This document shows positions 23,803 to 34,722 of a stretch of DNA of 64,000 nucleotides, piece after piece. Both the position numbers and the translations under genes were made by a program. Each line of letters begins with the position of its first letter. The stretch's first letter is position 1. The notes beneath the pieces are model-generated. The model saw only the letters and a list, made by a program, of their open reading frames with translations, did no database searches and was not told where the DNA came from. Origin of the DNA: Oikopleura dioica (lineage: Eukaryota > Chordata > Appendicularia > Copelata > Oikopleuridae); NCBI GenBank assembly GCA_907165135.1, contig OU015568.1, forward strand, positions 1,744,501 to 1,808,500, written 5' to 3'.

Positions 23803-24357
23803 TTATTCACGGATGAAAGAAAGGCTTGATTGTCTCCTCGCACTTCCTCGTCGGCTTGTATCAATTCCCTGGAAGGGAGTGAGATATCCACAAGAGTCGC
23901 CACTCAATGTTCTTGTCAGCTGCGGCGCGGAGGCATTGCTCAGTGTCAAGGTCAGTCGACGTTTTTCAAGCGCGTCAGTAGAAATCGACCTAGCTCTGGA
24001 TTGTCTCCGCATTTGGTTGAAATTTGAATTGTCCCTGTGCTTGTCAATGAGGTATTTGACCATAAGGACGGCTGCTCCAGCGACGGCGAAGCCAAACAAG
24101 CTGCCAAAGATGCCAACAGCGAGGTAGTTAATGTTGCTGCCCTGGTTTTCCATTTCCATACGGCCGAATTGCGATTTTTTTGCGCAGCAAGAGGCGATCT
24201 TTTTGCAATTTTTCATGTATTTCCCTTTGTCTTGGAAAACAGAAATCTCCCAATTTGCCATCATGATGAATTTGCAAACTTCGCATCGTCGGGGGTGACA
24301 AAAGTCGGTTTGCCCGGAGGCGAGAGCAAAGAAACAGAGTGAAAGAAAGAGTTGCAT
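23803..24357 (-). CDS. Small Cys-rich single-pass membrane protein with RRxS-rich tail, 184 aa
   Basis: Start chosen at 24357 because it opens a signal peptide (MQLFLSLCFFALASGQTDFC); the frame continues upstream without one. The ectodomain has CHPRRCEVC and a distal CCAKK cysteine pair. One membrane helix follows (LAVGIFGSLFGFAVAGAAVL), then a ~100-residue cytoplasmic tail rich in Arg/Ser, with several RRxS sites (RRQSRARS, ARRQSSLSF) that fit basophilic kinases such as PKA. Paralogue of 22582-22950 by topology and cysteine pattern. Poly(A) signal on the minus strand just past the stop. Confidence 0.65.
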   Translation of the reverse strand: MQLFLSLCFFALASGQTDFCHPRRCEVCKFIMMANWEISVFQDKGKYMKNCKKIASCCAKKSQFGRMEMENQGSNINYLAVGIFGSLFGFAVAGAAVLMVKYLIDKHRDNSNFNQMRRQSRARSISTDALEKRRLTLTLSNASAPQLTRTLSGDSCGYLTPFQGIDTSRRGSARRQSSLSFIRE

Positions 24358-26418
24358 TTCTATTTTTTTCTCTAGAAATGAGAGTAAAAACGTGATGCGC
24401 AGCGTCGTTTTTATTCGCCCACAGGCACGTGTGCCATCTTGTGCTGAGAGATGGAAAAATTGCCGCTCGAAGGAACCGGAAAATTGAGGAAGAATGATGA
24501 TGCTCTTCAAATATCCAATTTCGGAAATGACAAATTCACAATGATGTGATCATGGTCTCGATTTATGGTAATTTTAAGTCTCCGAATTTTGATTTTTCAT
24601 GAAAAAAATGCGCGTGTCCGAGTACATATAATCTATATGATTAAGATTATATCTTCAAGATATAGATCTTAAAGACGCGAATCCATACGCAATTCGACAA
24701 TTTGCAATTGTTGATGACACAAGAGGTATAATTTATTCAGCATAAATCAAATTATTCCTTTCAGGACAGATTCTGTACGATAAATGACGTATAAACATAT
24801 TTTCATGATTATCTATCAGTAGGGGAGATCAGAAAAAATTCGACTTTTTTCTTGGCTTAGTAGATCAAAATGATCCCCAGCTCCTGGGCTTTCTAAAACT
24901 GTATTATATGCCCACCCCGCTAAGCCCAGAAAAAAGTCAAAATATTAGTGATTTGAAATCACTGATTTCCCCTATCTATCAGACAGAGACAAAAAACTGT
25001 CCTTTGATTATTCGATGTCGAGGATATTCAGTTTCCAACCCCAAACTTATGCAATCAAAACAAGCTCCCAAATAATGAATAAAATGCAGCATGCTGGTCT
25101 TACAGATGTCCGGAACTCATGATTGACGTAAAAGAATATTTTTTTCAGACTTGCACACTCTGATTCTGTAACACTAAAGCGATTCTCTTGTTCAAGTCTA
25201 ACTGTCAAGTATTCTTTCGGATTCTGCTATGATTGTTCCAATGTCTAAAAATGCTCATGTTTCTCCCTTTCCCGTTTTTGACGAGTCTCAAATTTACTTA
25301 ATATAGAATGGTTGCTTTTCCATATTCGGTAATTGTGTCTTGCAGTCAACAATTTTGCGAACATGTGTTCTGAATAAATTTAATTTCGTCGGGAATTATT
25401 TAGGAATTCTTTTGTGACACTCGATCATCGCGAGTAAATTAATTCATAATCAAAATTTCAATTCAATATCTGAAGCAAAACGAGCTCTTAGGCGAAGCGA
25501 AACGGCACACAGCGGAAGTACAATCGATTTTGAGATAGAAAATGACATTGAACGCCTTCCCGGAGGATAAGAGCCCATTAAGAGTCGCTGAAGAAAAGCT
25601 AGATTCCACGACTTCACATCCTAGTACGCATCTGCTTACTGACGGGATAGTAACGCGGCACTGACGGAATGACTGCGGAAATAAAAAGCAACTTTTTACT
25701 GATTGACGTTATTTTTGTATCGTGAGTCTGAAAGAGTATCGAATTTGAGATTCTAAAGTTCTCCTTCAAGGTAAAATTGAGCTTTCACGGCTACGAGAAG
25801 AGAATATCCGTTCTTATCCGGTTAAGACCGCGAGTACATGGTTACGCATCCCAAAAAATTTTGTGAAGTCGATTTCTATTCTCCTCATCTTTTCAGGAGA
25901 CTAACTTTTACATTCATTTCCGTTTTCAGTTGTGGAGTAAGCGGATAAGAAGTTTTTGAGCCTTGGTTGAATACCGGATGCTGACCAAGAAAGAAGATAG
26001 AAAACTACGATTCAGAATCGGAAGATGATTAACCAAATGTCGTTCATCTGGAAATCCTAGACGACGATGTCGGAAGCATGTTGATGTTAGCATATTGTCT
26101 CGGAGATGCGCAAATCAATCATTTCCAGCGTCTTGCCAGCTTGAAGTCCACCTTCGCTGGTCTAGAAGACGGTCGAATGACATCAATATCTCTGAAAAAA
26201 AACCATTCAGGGCTAAAATAATTAAACCGGCCCGAAAAATAATGGTAAAACAATATTTTTACGTCACGGATGATTCGAATAATCGGCAAAAATCCGTCTG
26301 AAAAACGCTTTCTGTGTCTGCCCGTTTATTGCTTTTGGAATTGGTACATTTTCAAAAGCAAAATTCTCAAATATTCCGAATAGAATCTTTATTCAAAAAG
26401 AATGTCAGTAAAATTAGC
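24358..26418. other. Intergenic, one MITE
   Basis: No convincing gene. A hAT-type MITE occupies 24820-24974. Near 24630-24680 a run of overlapping short palindromes (atatctt/aagatat) is present. The 26095-26301 plus frame has no recognisable feature. AATAAA for the GH16 gene (minus) is at 26388-26393. Confidence 0.5.
24820..24974. mobile_element. hAT-like MITE, 155 bp, 8-bp target duplication
   Basis: Ends TAGGGGAGATCAG and CTGATTTCCCCTA are near-perfect inverted repeats. They are flanked by TCTATCAG at 24812-24819 and again at 24975-24982. A second inverted pair (GACTTTTTTCTTGGCTTAG and its complement) lies inside. An 8-base duplication with TAGGG-type ends is characteristic of hAT elements. 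Confidence 0.85.
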
Positions 26419-27557
26419 TTAGTAGTAAACTCTGTAAGCATTTCCATTGAAGTCGCAGCTGTAGTTATCTCGGAGCTGGGAGTCGTATTGTTCAAAGACC
26501 TCGGTGCAGAGATCGACGACCTTGTCTTTGGAGCATTTGCCGTAGTTGTAGCAGCAGTCTTGCCACTCAGCAGTGCAGGCGGGGTGCATGTTTGGGGCGT
26601 AGTTCTGCTCGTAGCAGGCCCACTTGGCAGAGCCGCAAAGTTCTTGCTCCGAGGAGTCAGGGTTGGCGACGCATTTGACCTGAGGAAGAGGGTTCTCGCC
26701 TCCAGTGTACTCGTATAGTTTGACCGAATCGACCCACATCTCAGCTCGTGGGTAATACCACTCGTCCCATGGATCAGGGCCATCGAGGAAGTTGCCACCG
26801 ACGGCGACGTTCAAGATGAGGTAGAATTCTTGATCGAAGGGTTGTCTTGGCTCCTTGTAGAATGGAGCTTGCATGATTCGATCGATGTCGACAGCGTGGA
26901 CGAGTCGACCGTTGAACTTCATTTGGATGTTGGTTGGTGTCCATTCCAGAGAGTAGGTGTTGTAGGAATCAGTGATGTCTTCTGGCTGGTACTGAGGACC
27001 GCTTCCTTCGTATCGGTGGTTGTCGCAGCAGGGGATCGCACCGTAATGGATAGTGGACTCGACATCATGCGGGTTCTAGAAAATTTTTCTCGCAAACAAT
27101 TTGAGAGGTTGATTTTACCTGTCCTCGACCTTCCCAAATATCGATTTCTCCACTTGCTGGCCAGCCACCGTAGACATCAAATTGAGGCATCATCCAGATT
27201 GCGGGCCAGATCCCTCGGCCTCCAGGAACTTTGGCTCGAACTTCGATCTTTCCGTATTTTTGGTAAAACTTGGAGTGAACTTTTCCAGAAGTGTAGTCTC
27301 GGTGACCGTATTGCTCTCTCAATGGGGTAAGGATGAGGTGGCCGTTTTCGACTCGAACGTTTCTTGATCGATCGGTGTAATACTGAAATAAAACAAGCTG
27401 CGTCTATATAAAGAAGTTTTACCTGGTACTCATTGTTATGGGAATTGGGCACGACATCAATGATCCAGTTGTTCAAATCATTAAATTCCTCGACCAAATA
27501 AGGATCGTCGGCGAATTGGCCAAGGGCGCAGGCAGAAAGAGCCGCTAAAAGCTTCAT
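26419..27557 (-). CDS. Glycoside hydrolase family 16 (beta-1,3-glucanase-like), 3 exons, 351 aa
   Basis: Exons (minus) 27423-27557, 27119-27382, 26419-27075, phase 0 throughout, GT-AG. Signal peptide (MKLLAALSACALG), then a GH16 fold: GKIEVRAKVPGGRGIWPAIW and the catalytic block GEIDIWEG with both glutamates and the aspartate in place, so it should be active. FYLILNVAVGG and DPWDEW are later GH16 landmarks. A ~90-residue C-terminal Cys-rich extension (six to eight Cys, from CVANPDSSEQELCG onward) is unusual and may bind carbohydrate. Likely secreted digestive or immune enzyme acting on laminarin-type glucans. Poly(A) signal at 26388-26393 (minus). Confidence 0.9.
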
Positions 27558-27915
27558 TTTTCTCGAAAAATGATGAAATTGTCTAGAAACCGCTGAACTT
27601 ATGGCCTCAACATATGGTCATTTCCCGTGTTCTGCAAAGATGATTGAACTGTGACCCGAAGTAAAGTTTAATTAGTAAAAATCTGGAAATATTCTCAAAA
27701 ACAGTTCTAGACGATTATGTAATTAAGAGTGCTTTCATAGTTCATAAAAACGGGCCAAATTTATGGAATACAAGTTTATTTCAGTTTCAATAAATGGATA
27801 AAATCCAAAAATTTACATGATCGAAAAATCTCTGATCAATCTTTCTTTCGTTCTTTTTCTTGTTTTCTAGATAGTTCTTAAAGCACTGATAAATAATTAT
27901 GATGTCTTGGAATAT

Positions 27916-29365
27916 TCAAAATTGAACGAGTCCTTCATCAGACGAATCATCGCTTGAATCTGAGCCAGAAGAGCTGTCTTCCTCATCGGAAGATTCGGAA
28001 GCATTTGAATCTTGATCTCCCTTCTCCTCATCTGAAACTGAATTATTCCATTTTCTTTCCACGGAATCTGAATACCTTCAATGTCAACCACCCCGCTTCC
28101 GCAAAAGCAGCATCCAGTGGAATTTGCTAAGATGATGAAGACAATAAAGAGAATGAAGATAAGGACAAGCTCAGATAAATAGAGAGACATGTAAGCAATC
28201 ACGTAGCCTAAAGAAAAAGAGGAGATAAGACGCAAGTTAAGAGTAAGGATTACTTTTGTTAGCATAAGTGTCGAGCAGACTTTCTATTTCGCCATTATTG
28301 TCTCTTTCTCCGTCTTCTGTGGTGGTGGTGGTGGCTGTTGTTGAAGTTGAGCTTGTTGAGTCTTTTATCGGGATAAGTCAACGAAATCAATTGGCTATAT
28401 AATAAAGCCTATATCCTGAAAAAAATTGCCAGATTTAGACAGATTTTTCAATGTGTTATAGACTATTAATTAGAGTCGAAATTTGATTCCTCCTTGAACC
28501 CTTTCCTGTTTGACCAGAACTTGTTGTCGTTGACGTTGATGTCGAAACATCTGGTTCATAAGAGGATGCTTCCTGCGCCGCTGTTGTTAATGTTTCCCCC
28601 ATCATAAAAGCCTTGGTTCCAGGGATTTCTCCTCCTTCATCTTCATCTGGCTTTGTTGTATTATCAAAAGTCCAATCATCTTGAAAATTTAGACATGCTC
28701 TTTCGATAAACCAAAAATTTTTTCTTTATCATTTTCATTTTTGTTGTCGTCAATTATTGAATTACGAAGATTTTGAACGTCGTCTATTTCCACAATTCCA
28801 GTTAAAAGCTTATAGAAACCACTTGGATCTTCAGAGCCATATTCAGCTATACAAACCGCCTGAAATAACATCAATATTTTCAAAGATCAAGGCCGAACTC
28901 ACATGACATGAGAAAGCAAACGAAAGCCAGAAGAGACCAAAGAACGTAAAGATAGCACCAAAGACAGACTAAAAGATACGCTGGATAAAGTCAATCAAAA
29001 TAACTCTTTCAAATAAAACGCGCTGATATCAGAATGGAAATCTGCTGATTTACTTACCCAGCATCCGGAAGTGTTATATTTTCCAAAGAAGAACTCCGCC
29101 TTCGTTGCTTATTTTTGGCTCAGGAATACTTTTCCGTCATCACATGATTGCCTGTCTCTAAGCCATTCCTTTAGCCGCGCATATTCCGTAACTGCCAGCT
29201 AAAATACCGAAGAAACCGAGAAATATGCCGATGCCAAAAGTCGGTAAAAGGTCATTTATGATTTGAGTCGCTAGAAGTACGGCATCAATACTAGAATTAG
29301 ATGTTTTCAACAAGCTTTTTGATATTCGACTTACGATATTGTCAAAAGAGAAAAGATCAAAAGAG
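27916..29365 (-). CDS. Four-transmembrane protein with Thr-rich loop and acidic tail (5' end not found)
   Basis: Exons (minus) 29335-29365, 29169-29290, 29058-29107, 28903-28968, 28766-28859, 28506-28679, 28254-28361, 28076-28207, 27916-28031, all phases consistent. Three hydrophobic helices come early (LALLIFSLLTISIDAVL; FGIGIFLGFFGILAGSYGI; VFGAIFTFFGLFWLSFAFSC). A ~110-residue Thr/Ser/Asp-rich loop follows, then a fourth helix (LSELVLIFILFIVFIILA), CCFCGS, and a Ser/Asp/Glu tail. The topology recalls CD20/MS4A-type four-span proteins but no motif proves it. Two introns (before 29168 and before 28505, minus) begin with GA. No start Met precedes the first exon in frame, so an upstream exon is missing, possibly on the far side of the small mariner MITE. 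Confidence 0.6.
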
Positions 29366-29458
29366 CTAAATTGTGATTCAAAAAAAATTATTCAATAAGG
29401 GAAAGATTCTCCTTCGAAATGATTGCGTCTTTCTTTTTAAGATCTACCTGGTATAATA

Positions 29459-29547
29459 CAGTTATTTTCCTCTTTTGTGGACATTTTTGTCCCAAATTTT
29501 TATAAAAATGTCCACAAAATTGGGGTCCACAAAAGAGGAAAAAACTG
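29459..29547. mobile_element. Tc1/mariner-like MITE, 89 bp, TA target duplication
   Basis: Ends CAGTTATTTTCCTC and GAGGAAAAAACTG, with TA on both sides (29457-29458, 29548-29549). The inner arms (CTTTTGTGGAC/GTCCACAAAAG) extend the inverted repeat to about 24 bases. Too short to code. CAGT-ACTG ends plus TA duplication are typical of Tc1/mariner MITEs. Confidence 0.8.
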
Positions 29548-29549
29548 TA

Positions 29550-30423
29550 CCAAGCAATTCCTTTTTGTTGAGAAAACCATAAAATTCCAATAAAAAATAT
29601 TCTTTTTGATTAAAATAGTCTCATGTTCATCTCATGAAATTTCTTAAAGATCCATTTAAGGCAATATTTTCTCTACGTCCACCTATAATTTAAATTATCA
29701 TAAAAATATAAATATATATTGAGAATTCTCAAAGCAAAATTGTGACAATTGTCAATTGCTTTGAATCACTTTCCTATGCTGGTACTCTTCACTTGCTTCG
29801 AATACTGAACCATTTTTTATCAATTTTCTTTATCTCTTTTTCTGCATAATTTCCTACGATATTGAAAAAAAGTAAAAATTTCTTCCAATTTCCGAAGTAA
29901 TAGTAAATACGAGTTGTGACATTACCAAAGCAACGGGCAAGGACTACTGTCTGATATTCAACATTTGCTCAAGGTACTTTATTCTGGCACTTATCTCGTT
30001 ATCACAACTGCATCAAGACGTATTCAAGGAAGGTTATCAATCGACTGTATTTGGCCAAGGAAATTTTATTTTCTTCGAATTACTTTTTATTCGATTGCTG
30101 CTCATCAAAATATTTCTTATTTTTCAAATTTTAATTTAAATTTTATTTTCAATTTCGATATTTAATTATTTATTAAACATTATTATTTTAATAATTAAAA
30201 AATAACAAAATTTTTGATTAATTAATTCTTTTTTGTTCAAATATTTTAAATAAAATTTTTATTAAATTTTTGGAATAAATGAAACATTTGTGTATTTTAT
30301 TTCCTCATTTGAGCGGATAAAAGAGAAGTAAAACGAAATGCAGTTGACAATGAACTTGATGGATTTCAGAATGATCAATGATGTTTTTTCTTTCGGAACA
30401 GGCTAAATATTCTATTCTTGTTT
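29550..30423. other. AT-rich intergenic stretch
   Basis: Very AT-rich, especially 30110-30300, with no supported coding region. It separates the missing 5' end of the four-span gene from the 3' end of the calmodulin-like gene, so a short first exon of the former could be hidden here. Confidence 0.5.
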
Positions 30424-31458
30424 TCACTGGACAAAAAGCCGTTTGAATTCTTCAAATGATATTTTTCCATCTTTGTTCAAATCTAATGCTTTGAGCGAGG
30501 GTCATTTTCTGTCAATTTTTTTTAAAATAGCGATCGCATTAAAAGTGACTGTATTTATCAACTGTACTCTTTGTTGAGCCCTCATTCTGCGACCATTTCG
30601 TCCAGCTCCCGAGACGTCAAATTTTGACCTAATCGTGACATCGTCACCCTTAATTGACATCCCCTGTTTTATTGAAGAGGCGTAATTGGCTTACCGGATC
30701 TCTTCTCGACTGATAAATTTGTCTCCGTCAATGTCGAAGACGTTAAATGCATCAATAATGGACTTGTCAAGGTCTGTAATCAAAGTTTTAGGAGCTCTAT
30801 AGCTTTGTTTTCCGCTATATTCTCATGGAAAGAGCAAGGATCATGAATGACGAAGCAAGACGTACCCTGTTTGCGACATTTCAAAGTTTTGAAAGCTGCT
30901 GAAATGATAATCTCGTCGACCTTTCCTGGGAAGAGCTCATGGAAGGACAGTAGTTCTTCATCAGATTTACAAATTCTTCAAATTCTACAAAGCCGTTTTG
31001 GTTTAAATCAGCATTCGTTATCATGCCTGAAAAGAGGATTTATTACATAACAATTTAAAAGTACTAAGTCTTATATAACTTAAGTTATTACCCTGAAAAT
31101 CGTCCCTCTTACGGATTTACAAGGAGAAATTGTAACCTTTTTAACTAATTAATTTTTAAGCGGTAACTAAGTAGGATCAACGATAATCGAGATTATCGAA
31201 TAAACTAAAATAAATTAATTAATTAAGTAAATAATGCTCACTTACTTTCAATTTCTGCATCACTTGTCGCTGTGCCCAGATTTTGCAGGACTTTTAAATG
31301 GTTCGACAATTAAGGGTATCACTTCGTTAATAAAAATTATTCAAAAACCCTTCTTGAGAAAGCTCTTCTTTCGAAATTTTGCCATCTTTATTCTTATCGA
31401 ACAAATTAAAGGTCACTTTTAGCTCCTCTTCCGACCACTCCATCGAAAACTTTTCCAT
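30424..31458 (-). CDS. Calmodulin-like protein with four EF-hands; reading frame broken in exon 3
   Basis: Calcium-sensor layout. Exons (minus): ~31350-31458, 31246-31290, 30866-31026, 30695-30773, 30584-30648, 30424-30488. EF1 DKNKDGKISKEE, EF2 ADLNQNGFVEFEE, EF3 DIDGDKFISREE and EF4 DLNKDGKISFEE all keep the Dx[DN]xDG-type loop (EF2 has A-D shifted and lacks one ligand). The EF3-EF4 part aligns with calmodulin without gaps (RVTMSRLGQNLTSRELDEMV). In exon 3, EF2 is in one frame and the following helix (ELFPGKVDEIIISAAF) in another, so either a one-base error, an unrecognised intron or a disabling mutation is present. The first intron fits only GG-AG and the last only GA-AG. Confidence 0.6.
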
Positions 31459-32815
31459 TAGTATCTCTGTTGTTTCTTCGCTCGGTGATTCGATTTCTTT
31501 TCTTTTGTAATTCGCTCTTTCAGCTACTGACTACTTGACGTTTCGTATTTTTTTTTTACGTTTCTTGTTTTTTCTACTTCGCGCCCGCTCAATCGTAAAG
31601 TTCAAATTGGCTCACAACTTGGCTGCTGTTTTTTCAGCAGAATCTGGGCAGATCAGTTGTCTTCTAAAAAGATCTCCAATGAAAGGATTTTTGTCCTTTA
31701 TCAAACAAGATGATGATAATAGTAAGCATAAACAGAAATCGTTAACGACAAAGTTTAAGGTTTAATTGTTTCAAAGGTTTTTGCTCAAAAAAGACGAGGA
31801 ATCTATTTCTGATATCAAAAAGATCAAGTTCGCACTTTTGGGAAATCGAAGGTTGTACCCTTAACGAAAATTTAACCAAATGGTCTCAAATTTAACAGAT
31901 GCTAAGGCCTTAACATAAAGTTACCGGTTTTTTCCCACAATTAAATTTTCGCTTTCAAATTTTCTCTCAAAATTACTTATTTTAATTTATGATGATTTGA
32001 ATCATTGAAAATTCAAATTTTATTTTCATTTCAAATTTAATTTTATTTTATGACTTACCATCGATCAAATCAATATTTCCTCCATATTATATATTTCCTT
32101 CTCTTTCTCAAAAAATTAATTTCGAAAAGGAAATTGAATTTTTCAAGCGTTGCCGCGTGCGAATTCAGAAAAAAAGAAGATAGAGTCAATTAGAAATAAG
32201 GCGTCTTCGCGTCGCGAAAGAGCGCAAAGGCGAGTGCCCTTGGTCAGCAGCAAACCCGCAATCGTGTTCTGTACCTTCGCGCTTGTAAATCGCGCTGTAA
32301 TTAATTTCGTTTAATGCGTTTAATCGAAATGAGCTTGCAAATAAGCGCGAATTAATGATTAATTATCTCCGTTTTGAAGATAATTTGTCTTTGCAGACAT
32401 TTTTAATAGCGTCAATCCACAGACAGTAATATTCAATTCCAAAGATATGAAAATTTAAGGGTCTCTCATCAATAATATTAATTGAAAAGAAATGCCAGAA
32501 AATGAACGTCACCTTGTCTAAAAAGAAAGAAAGAATTTCTTGGCTAGAAAATTCGTGAAAATAAAAAAATTCAAGGGGCATTAAGGGTGTCCCCAACGAT
32601 TTTATAAAAGTCAGAATTTTTAAAAACGAGTTCAAATTGACTTCGATACGGATCAATTCGGGTTTTTTTCGATGCTGCAAAAGACTTGTTTCTTATCCCA
32701 AATCCTGCATTAAAACTTCAAAAGCCTCTCATTCAATAAATAATAAAATTTATTCAGTCAGTCACTCAGACATTCAATCAGACAAACAACCAAAATTTAG
32801 AAATTGAAGAGCCGC
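31459..32815. other. Intergenic, no supported gene
   Basis: AT-rich. The plus frame at 31535-31765 starts with a hydrophobic stretch but has no other support. A minus-strand AATAAA near 32740-32745 (TTTATT on plus) probably ends the transcript of the next minus gene. Confidence 0.45.
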
Positions 32816-33581
32816 TTAGACTCTCTCCCTCCTTTTTGAACCCCAAATTGAAATTTCCGGAGCCATAAAACGACTGAAAAAAGGACGATTGGAAAATGAA
32901 TCGAAAAAACAGCTCGGCCTTGAACAAAGTCGTTTTGATTTCAAAACTTGCGTTTCTGGTTCATGTTCGGAAGAATCGCCCCTTTTTCTATGGCTTGTTA
33001 CAGACACGCTACAGGCAAAAAAGATATACAGACATTGTCAGATTTTTCAATCAAGCTTCAATTTGAAAGTTTTTTTTTGTGATTTTTTTTTCTATTTTTG
33101 AAAATTTTTTTTGGATAATTTTTTTGGAGAAGCTTGAAAAGAAAAAGAGCTGACCAAGAAAAAAATTGGTACAAATGGCAGATAAGAAATAGTTAGAAAT
33201 ATGAATATGGCGAATTGAATGAAGTAGGATAGTTTTGTGAATTTTTGTCTTCAGAAGCTAGCGATGTTTTACATAGAAGCCTGTTTTTTTATGATTTGAG
33301 ACTGCTTCTTTTGAATTCACAGAGCTAGAAACCCTAACCTTAATACCCGAACGAAACTGATAGCAAGGATGAAAATAAGTAAAAATCAGTCTCAAATCAC
33401 TTTCCTGAAAGATCGGGGCCATTGGCCTGAAAGGGCCGCTGCTCTTCACAGATTGCGTCTGGTTAAGTTTCGACGCAGTGTTTGGGACCATCATCCTCCC
33501 CGTCGCGGAGAAGAATCGAGAACTGTTGGCGGCAGAAGTCGACGCAACTCTCTGGGTGAAGGTTCGGACGACAGCGATCAT
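32816..33581 (-). CDS. Putative mitochondrial-targeted protein (3' structure unresolved)
   Basis: The first exon from 33581 reads MIAVVRTFTQRVASTSAANS then SRFFSATGRMMVPNT, a strong mitochondrial presequence (Arg, Ser, no acids), ending near FRPMAPIFQ at ~33407. The next splice is ambiguous: either a GA-type donor right after CAG or a GT a few bases on. Downstream on the same strand are a hydrophobic open frame (SYFIQFAIFIFLTISYLPFV) and, near 32816-33000, a Ser/Arg-rich frame with a stop at 32816, before a poly(A) signal at ~32740. I could not join these with confidence. A small inner-membrane subunit (for example of cytochrome oxidase) would fit size and presequence, but no motif proves it. 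Confidence 0.35.
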
Positions 33582-33929
33582 TTTTAGTTTTTAGAAGTTG
33601 CTAGCTTATTTTTTCTAGAGCAGGGAAAGAATTGAGCGATTAGCGGCATGCAGAAGGGTTGTTGACACGCCCCAAGGCTAGGGACGTTCTTGTAATTTTG
33701 TTGGTACTTTCTTTACTTCGTTTTAATGTGGACGTACTCGGCAGAACCTGGAAACAGATCTAAGCCGACCTTACTGAATTATTTATTGATAAATAAATCG
33801 GCTAAACAGATTGCTTCCAGAAGCTGGATGCTTGCGGCAAAGCATTAGGAAAACATCAAACAGCAGAATTCATTAACACTAATCTTGCGCGTTTTCCAGG
33901 CTTTTGGTCAATAACTTAATACCTCGGGA

Positions 33930-34502
33930 GTGAACATTACTCTGATGAAGATATCATTAATTGCATCAATCATCAATTTTGCAAATAAATGTTTACCAAT
34001 AAACAGGGTGTTTTGTTTGCCTGACTCCATCATCAATGTACTGAGTACCGTTCTCGCTCGTAGAAAAATGTCAGCATTTGCGATTTATGTAACTTACCGC
34101 CAACTCCGGGTCCAAAAACAAGGCCAACTGCTGCTCCAAGAACAACTACCACAGAAACTACAACCACGCGAACAACAACAAGAGCAACGGCTCCCCCATC
34201 GACTTGTTCCGATTACAGCGGCAACGAAGGCCAATGTGCAAGCTGGAGATCGTATGGATACTGCACCTCTTACAATAGGGCATCAATGGAATACTATTGC
34301 AAGAAGACTTGCAGTTTTTGCTTGACCAGTCGTGCTGTGGTGAGATCGGTAAGAATCTCTGACTAGAAACTTGATGTTAGCTCGAATATATTCAGTGCGC
34401 TGATCAAAATGCCTATTGCGCATCGTGGGCTGCCTCTGGCTACTGCTACTCAAACCCTGCTTACATGCTGGTCTCATGCAGAAGATCTTGTCGCCAATGT
34501 TA
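33930..34502 (+). pseudogene. Truncated tandem copy of the astacin/ShK gene
   Basis: Two ShK-type modules (C-SDYSGNEGQCASWRSYGYC and CADQNAYCASWAASGYC, ending SCRRSCRQC and stop at ~34500) preceded by a Thr/Pro-rich linker are nearly identical to the C-terminal end of the next gene. The split of the two modules by an intron (34333-34394) is also the same. The DNA at 33955-34035 matches 34608-34690, the region just before the next gene's start. So this is a tandem duplicate that has lost the PAN-like and astacin catalytic parts. A hydrophobic N-terminal frame (MKISLIASIINFANKC, from 33945) exists but is not in frame with the modules, and no simple splice joins them. It may be dead, or a short secreted ShK protein. 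Confidence 0.6.
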
Positions 34503-34722
34503 GAAGAAATACTTTCCCTGACTCTATAAAATAAAAAATATTGCGATCTCTTCCAAGCTTTGCTTCACAACAGTCCTAATAAGGATCATATGATATGAAT
34601 CATATCATATGATTAATTGCATCAATCATCAATACGGCCCCTCCATGTTTACGTATAAACTGGGTGTTCTATTTGCCCGACTCTATTTTTTCCTCTTCCC
34701 TTCGTTTTTGTTCAAATAAATC

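Noticed and set aside
33945-34330. A 127-residue Gln-rich frame as a new secreted protein
   Set aside because: It reads the ShK coding region in the wrong frame; the Gln-rich part is a shadow of the Thr/Pro linker.
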